The notes below the pieces were generated by a model. The model made no database searches. It worked only from the letters and a program-made list of their open reading frames with translations, and was not told where the DNA came from. This document shows, piece after piece, positions 58,011 to 64,000 of a DNA stretch of 64,000 nt. Made by a program: the position numbers and the translations under genes. The stretch is from Hofstenia miamia. Its lineage: Eukaryota; Xenacoelomorpha; Acoela; Hofsteniidae. The stretch lies in the NCBI GenBank assembly GCA_900660155.1, contig CABFPE010000228.1, positions 417,150 to 481,149 of the forward strand, in the 5' to 3' direction. Each line of letters starts with the position of its first letter. The first letter of the stretch is position 1.

Positions 58011-61000
58011 GAAAAGTTTTAAGAATTTATACCTCATTTTAAAATTGAAACGAGATTGTCAGAAATTGAGTCCAAGTTTTAAAATGTGTGGAATCAGTGA
58101 GATTATTCAATGGCTTAGTTTCCAGGTGTTCCAATAAACCTATTAGAGTAATAATTTGTCAATAGTTATTTATTAATAATTAGCGAACTAAATTGGAGTG
58201 GCCAAGAATGAACAGAATATAAAATGGTAATCATGATTACAGAAATATCTAAAATTCATGACAGGTTGTAGAAAACGGTCATCAAAATTCTTGTGGTCAC
58301 AATCGTATGTAAGAATTACTATGCAATTTAAACTAGTATTTTTGCGTTTGCTAATTATAATATTTTCAGCTTATTTTAGGTATTTCAAGAAAGAATGTAT
58401 ACACACTCACGCAATTCATAGAAACGGTTGAAGGCATCGTTATAGTATCCTACTTAATATCATGAGCAAATTAATAGCACGATAAATTTTAAAGTAATAT
58501 TAAAATATTTAATGATCAAAAATCATCTGAATATAGGATTGCATGTTTTTTCAGAAATGAATTTTGCATGATGCTTCTTATTTTTGGACAGGCGAACATA
58601 AGCAAGGCGGAGAATAATAATAAGCTAAACTCTGAAATCTCAGCATTTCCTTTCAAATCGTTTGTTTCGTAAAATAAAATTATGATGAATTAAGAGCTAA
58701 GCCGCTTTAGAAAATACGCTCGGTTCTACACAGGTTGCGTTTTAGAACAAACTGAGATTTGTTTTCAAAAGCAAAATGGGTGCAAACCAAATGTAAATAA
58801 TACCCACATTTTCTAAACCAAATCTTAATAGTTCTAAATCATCATACACCATAATACGATTTCTTCCGTCTGAAATTATGTTCTGAGAAAAGCCATATTT
58901 TGCATTCCCACGGCCCATTTGATCTTCATTTTTCCAATTTTGACCAATACCTGCTGCCCGATTATTCTGAAGAAATATTAATACATGCGCAAAAATCCGG
59001 GATCAGGAGTAATTGGTCATTATAAAGTCACAGCATTAAAATTAATAGATAAACTGCAAATCGATATGACTAAGCATATACATCAGGGGTGTATTCGACG
59101 GGGGTTCAGCCCATCTTGTTAAATTTGACTGGGGCTCAGCCTCCATTGTGAAGGTTATATTATGGTTTGTGGTGTTGTATTTTAATGTTGAATAACAAAA
59201 TTTGAGCCTCCATTGTGAAGGTTATATTATGGTTTGTGGTGTTGTATTTTAATGTTGAATAACAAAATTTGGTAAAAATATCACATAAAAATAACACTTC
59301 TCAAATATAGATCGCCTTATTGTTAATAATTAAGAAATAAATCCCTGATATACATGTATACACAAAAAACTCTGTCTATACAAATGAAAACCTTGAGAAA
59401 AAAACTTATTTCAGAAATTCCGGAATCGGGCGATTTAGTTTAGAAAAATCCCATTCCGATGCATCGCTAGTACCAACCAATTATGAATAACTAGTGAAAA
59501 ACAATTTGGTAGAGCTTCAATAATTACGATTACGGATTGAGCTCCAACCAATATACAATTTAATTGATGAAAACTATAAAATCTGATTGGTAGCCTTTAT
59601 GATCTTGAACTTTTTTGTATAATCTGTATTCGCTTTAGAAGTTGTTACGAAATGAATAAAGTTTTATATACAAAACATTTATAGAAAGTGTATATAATCT
59701 CGAATTTAATGCTTTCAGTGTATCTCCTACTCGGATTAGCTGCCTGAAGTCATTATATCTAAGTAAAGCGTATGGAAGAGTATGGAGCTCTAATAAAATT
59801 AAAAAAATACAGCAATGCTCAAACTCAGCTCTTTTAGAGTTTCCAAGATCGCCTTTATATTTATTTATATGAAAACTAAAATTCAAAAACGTTTTCAGAA
59901 GCCAAATATTAAATTGAAGTCACACCATTAACAAACTCGTAATGAAATTGAATTATGGGAAAAAGTACAAATTTTAGACATTTTGTTGATTTATGAGAAA
60001 TTACTATAGAAACATTAATTTTGCCGTACATGACAATTATATATCATCATATTTACTGTGTAAGACCAAAATATAAAATATATCTTAAATTTTCAAAAAA
60101 AACTAATACATGTATGATTCATGAATTAGTATTAGTTTCATTAATTGCGTTTGCCATTGTTTTTTAGATCATACAAAATCATGTTAATGCAATTATACTA
60201 TTCCAGTGCCTCTGATTTTTAAGGAAATTCATGATATTGCAAAATCAACAAAGGGTTCTGTCATTTTGATTTTGAATTGTTTACAGAAATGTATTAATCA
60301 GAACANGCCATACTATATTTCGTGCAATCCATGTGGTTATGATTATATACGCTTAGAGAGAAATATAATGAATAAGCATTTTTCAAAATATGAAGGTATA
60401 TTGTCAGAAATTGAGTCCAAGTTTTAAAATGTGTGGAATCAGTGAGATTATTCAATGGCTTAGTTTCCAGGTGTTCCAATAAACCTATTAGAGTAATAAT
60501 TTGTCAATAGTTATTTATTAATAATTAGCGAACTAAATTGGAGTGGCCAAGAATGAACAGAATATAAAATGGTAATCATGATTACAGAAATATCTAAAAT
60601 TCATGACAGGTTGTAGAAAACGGTCATCAAAATTCTTGTGGTCACAATCGTATGTAAGAATTACTATGCAATTTAAACTAGTATTTTTGCGTTTGCTAAT
60701 TATAATATTTTCAGCTTATTTTAGGTATTTCAAGAAAGAATGTATACACACTCACGCAATTCATAGAAACGGTTGAAGGCATCGTTATAGTATCCTACTT
60801 AATATCATGAGCAAATTAATAGCACGATAAATTTTAAAGTAATATTAAAATATTTAATGATCAAAAATCATCTGAATATAGGATTGCATGTTTTTTCAGA
60901 AATGAATTTTGCATGATGCTTCTTATTTTTGGACAGGCGAACATAAGCAAGGCGGAGAATAATAATAAGCTAAACTCTGAAATCTCAGCATTTCCTTTCA

Positions 61001-62583
61001 AATCGTTTGTTTCGTAAAATAAAATTATGATGAATTAAGAGCTAAGCCGCTTTAGAAAATACGCTCGGTTCTACACAGGTTGCGTTTTAGAACAAACTGA
61101 GATTTGTTTTCAAAAGCAAAATGGGTGCAAACCAAATGTAAATAATACCCACATTTTCTAAACCAAATCTTAATAGTTCTAAATCATCATACACCATAAT
61201 ACGATTTCTTCCGTCTGAAATTATGTTCTGAGAAAAGCCATATTTTGCATTCCCACGGCCCATTTGATCTTCATTTTTCCAATTTTGACCAATACCTGCT
61301 GCCCGATTATTCTGAAGAAATATTAATACATGCGCAAAAATCCGGGATCAGGAGTAATTGGTCATTATAAAGTCACAGCATTAAAATTAATAGATAAACT
61401 GCAAATCGATATGACTAAGCATATACATCAGGGGTGTATTCGACGGGGGTTCAGCCCATCTTGTTAAATTTGACTGGGGCTCAGCCTCCATTGTGAAGGT
61501 TATATTATGGTTTGTGGTGTTGTATTTTAATGTTGAATAACAAAATTTGGTAAAAATATCACATAAAAATAACACTTCTCAAATATAGATCGCCTTATTG
61601 TTAATAATTAAGAAATAAATCCCTGATATACATGTATACACAAAAAACTCTGTCTATACAAATGAAAACCTTGAGAAAAAAACTTATTTCAGAAATTCCG
61701 GAATCGGGCGATTTAGTTTAGAAAAATCCCATTCCGATGCATCGCTAGTACCAACCAATTATGAATAACTAGTGAAAAACAATTTGGTAGAGCTTCAATA
61801 ATTACGATTACAGATTGAGCTCCAACCAATATACAATTTAATTGATGAAAACTATAAAATCTGATTGGTAGCCTTTATGATCTTGAACTTTTTTGTATAA
61901 TCTGTATTCGCTTTAGAAGTTGTTACGAAATGAATAAAGTTTTATATACAAAACATTTATAGAAAGTGTATATAATCTCGAATTTAATGCTTTCAGTGTA
62001 TCTCCTACTCGGATTAGCTGCCTGAAGTCATTATATCTAAGTAAAGCGTATGGAAGAGTATGGAGCTCTAATAAAATTAAAAAAATACAGCAATGCTCAA
62101 ACTCAGCTCTTTTAGAGTTTCCAAGATCGCCTTTATATTTATTTATATGAAAACTAAAATTCAAAAACGTTTTCAGAAGCCAAATATTAAATTGAAGTCA
62201 CACCATTAACAAACTCGTAATGAAATTGAATTATGGGAAAAAGTACAAATTTTAGACATTTTGTTGATTTATGAGAAATTACTATAGAAACATTAATTTT
62301 GCCGTACATGACAATTATATATCATCATATTTACTGTGTAAGACCAAAATATAAAATATATCTTAAATTTTCAAAAAAAACTAATACATGTATGATTCAT
62401 GAATTAGTATTAGTTTCATTAATTGCGTTTGCCATTGTTTTTTAGATCATACAAAATCATGTTAATGCAATTATACTATTCCAGTGCCTCTGATTTTTAA
62501 GGAAATTCATGATATTGCAAAATCAACAAAGGGTTCTGTCATTTTGATTTTGAATTGTTTACAGAAATGTATTAATCAGAACA
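57958..62583. repeat. 2.3-kb direct repeat around the single N at 60306
   Basis: 57958-60305 and 60307-62583 are near-identical. Copy 1 is longer by about 70 bp, mostly because a 67-bp unit (GCCTCCATTGTGAAGG) is tandem at 59139-59272 in copy 1 and single in copy 2. A block of roughly 55 bp near 58000 also differs entirely from the one at 60348. Copy 1 stops at the N inside ATCAGAACA while copy 2 reads on into unique sequence. This fits two overlapping allelic contigs. Confidence 0.85.
59139..59272. repeat. 67-bp tandem duplication in copy 1 only
   Basis: GCCTCCATTGTGAAGGTTAT starts at 59139 and 59206. The corresponding place in the second copy (about 61485) has one unit. A likely allelic length difference. 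Confidence 0.85.
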
Positions 62584-62750
62584 CTATGTCTTTAAATAAT
62601 GTCCTCCCTAACTCCCTAATTCACAATATGCATGCTAGAATTAAATTTTCAAGTACAATTTGTTTAGATGAAGCAGAATTGTGGTTTTCACACAGCTTCC
62701 TGCTTCTACCAATTCTATTCAGAAAAGCCCTTGTATTGTATTGTGGATGA
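62483..62750 (+). CDS. Possible terminal exon, unknown protein (copy 2; copy 1 at 60206 cut by N)
   Basis: After a plausible acceptor TATACTATTCCAG a frame of about 88 codons reads PLIFKEIHDIAKSTKGSVIL then LQKCINQNTMSLNNVLPN and LDEAELWFSHSFLLLPIL, ending VLYCG and TGA. Composition is protein-like in an AT-rich setting. I recognise no family. The same frame begins at 60206 in copy 1 and is cut by the N at 60306. An upstream exon could not be linked. Confidence 0.3.
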
Positions 62751-64000
62751 AGAAAATTCAGCCATACTCTATACAAAATATATAAAATAAGTACAAAGCT
62801 GCATATAATAAACTAACATGAACCCTAAATGGATTCAGATCCATACATTAAATCAATTTTAGCATGAGTTAATTTATTTTATTACTAAGAATATGTTAAT
62901 AAGTTAAGTATATTAGTGGGTGAAGTCATACTATAAATAAATTTTGAAGAATCAACACATTCACCACATTCAGAAATTTTTGGAATTTTTTATGGTGCCT
63001 ATTAATTTAATCTCACTAAATATTAAACATATCTGGCTCAGAAATCACCTGCTTTTTCATTTTCAACATTAAGCCACATCTGATCACTTAGTTGGTCTAT
63101 TTATAGAAAAAAATTGTTGAAACCAGTGTCATGGGCTTTAGAAAACTTTATTATATTAACAATAGGCATAAGAGGAATTTAAAAGTAATTTTTCAAAAAA
63201 TTGGATCTTCCATTGAAAAGTTACTAATTGTATGTAATAAATTTAATAATGTTTATCAAGAATTTTCACAATAACAGTGAGGCCCACATACTTATTGATG
63301 TGTCATTATTTCAATATTTTTTGCAAAATTTCTTTATCAAATATGGACAAAACCAATTGCAATTGCTCCTTTATGGATGCAGTTTAAACTAAATTAAAAA
63401 TAAAGTGTTGAAAAAAAAAATATAAGTGTATTTGAAAATTTTTAATTGCTTAATAAAAGTAAAGAAATTTTTATTTTGTCGCATGCTGCTCTTCCAAAGT
63501 AAAATGATGTTGACCTACAAGCACCAGCCTTTTGGAATTTTGTTTTTCCTGCATAACAAAGTATATAAAAAGTAGTTATGTCATTTATAAAAAGTAGTTA
63601 TGTCATTCTGCCTTTGACAAAAAATCAGTCTATTCTAAAGAAGAATAAATATGATTGGAACAACATGCAGTTACATCATTTTTAGAAGTATTGATTGTTA
63701 TGTTTGTGGATGAATGGGAAGAAGAATAGTTTTATGCATTGGCATACTAATGGCAAGAACCAAGAAATCCCTATGATGAACTATAGTAGACAGGCATCAG
63801 GCTAGGTGTGACATCCACATGGTAACTGATTACTGCTGGCATCTTCAAGGTGATTGTCCCAAGTCATCATTATCAAGAAAATCATACAAGACACAATTTA
63901 CTAACATTGATTAACAATGCATTCTCATGCTATAAATATAAAAATACTCCTCTGTGTGCAAAGGAATATGACTACAGAAACTGTTTTTGAATCTTGTTTT
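62751..64000. other. AT-rich region, nothing recognised
   Basis: No protein-like frame. A 22-bp direct repeat (AAAAAGTAGTTATGTCATT) occurs at about 63568-63606. The right edge may enter another feature. Confidence 0.4.

Noticed and set aside
59635-59886. 83-codon minus frame, and the opposite plus frame with ISCLKSLYLSKAYGRVWSS
   Set aside because: Neither strand shows a known motif or consistent splice sites; present in both copies only because of the duplication. Strand cannot be decided.
1-64000. LTR retroelements, endogenous viruses or Polintons
   Set aside because: No paired LTRs, integrase, capsid, envelope or protein-primed polymerase motif was recognised.

Overview
This is an AT-rich, repeat-laden metazoan nuclear scaffold. 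Evidence for a metazoan is a spliced multi-exon gene with GT-AG introns, non-LTR retrotransposons, Tc1/mariner, hAT and P-like DNA transposon remnants, many (TA)n tracts and three exact TTAGGG units. The species cannot be fixed from the window; the mix of low GC, LINEs, hAT and mariner would suit a cnidarian or a small invertebrate bilaterian. No bacterial genes, CRISPR array, rRNA or convincing tRNA was seen. No retrovirus, LTR element or Polinton was recognised.

The main gene runs on the minus strand from the ATG at 55466 to the TAG at 28855. I rebuilt 25 exons by eye. Every exon junction keeps phase and the spliced length is 4080 nt, giving 1359 codons plus a stop. The protein belongs to the VWA3A/VWA3B family. 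It has three repeats of one module: a W-L-x3-G-[LI] motif, an R-I-x-W-L-[LS] segment ending near F-G, and a VWA domain. Only the third VWA domain keeps a full MIDAS. A polyadenylation signal lies about 65 bases after the stop. Its introns hold several transposons, three of them within about 40 bp of a 5' splice site.

Layout. 0-1.1 kb: unrecognised coding-like block. 1.2-9.8 kb: AT-rich sequence with a decayed coding stretch, a 195-bp hairpin element and a hAT-like element. 9.8-14.8 kb: a P-element-like transposase remnant split by a minus-strand RTE-like LINE, half of which is repeated after a single N. 15.8-18.7 kb: LINE fragments, one carrying a hAT MITE. 18.7-21.9 kb: AT-rich sequence with TTAGGG-like patches. 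21.9-23.8 kb: an intact 617-codon single-exon gene for a secreted, cysteine-rich protein of unknown family. 24.0-26.4 kb: a minus-strand CR1/jockey-like LINE with an internal repeat at a single N. 27.7-28.5 kb: Tc1-like remnant. 28.8-55.5 kb: the VWA3-like gene. 56.1-57.3 kb: a broken Tc1/mariner element with clear TIRs. 57.7-64 kb: a duplicated 2.3-kb block with possible exons of an unknown gene.

The scaffold has five single-N joins (13449, 25575, 50797, 51682, 60306). Most are flanked by near-identical direct repeats, as expected when overlapping or allelic contig ends are laid end to end. One such join duplicates exon 4 and part of exon 5 of the VWA3-like gene and encloses an 884-bp foreign LINE island. 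Copy counts in these regions should not be taken literally.
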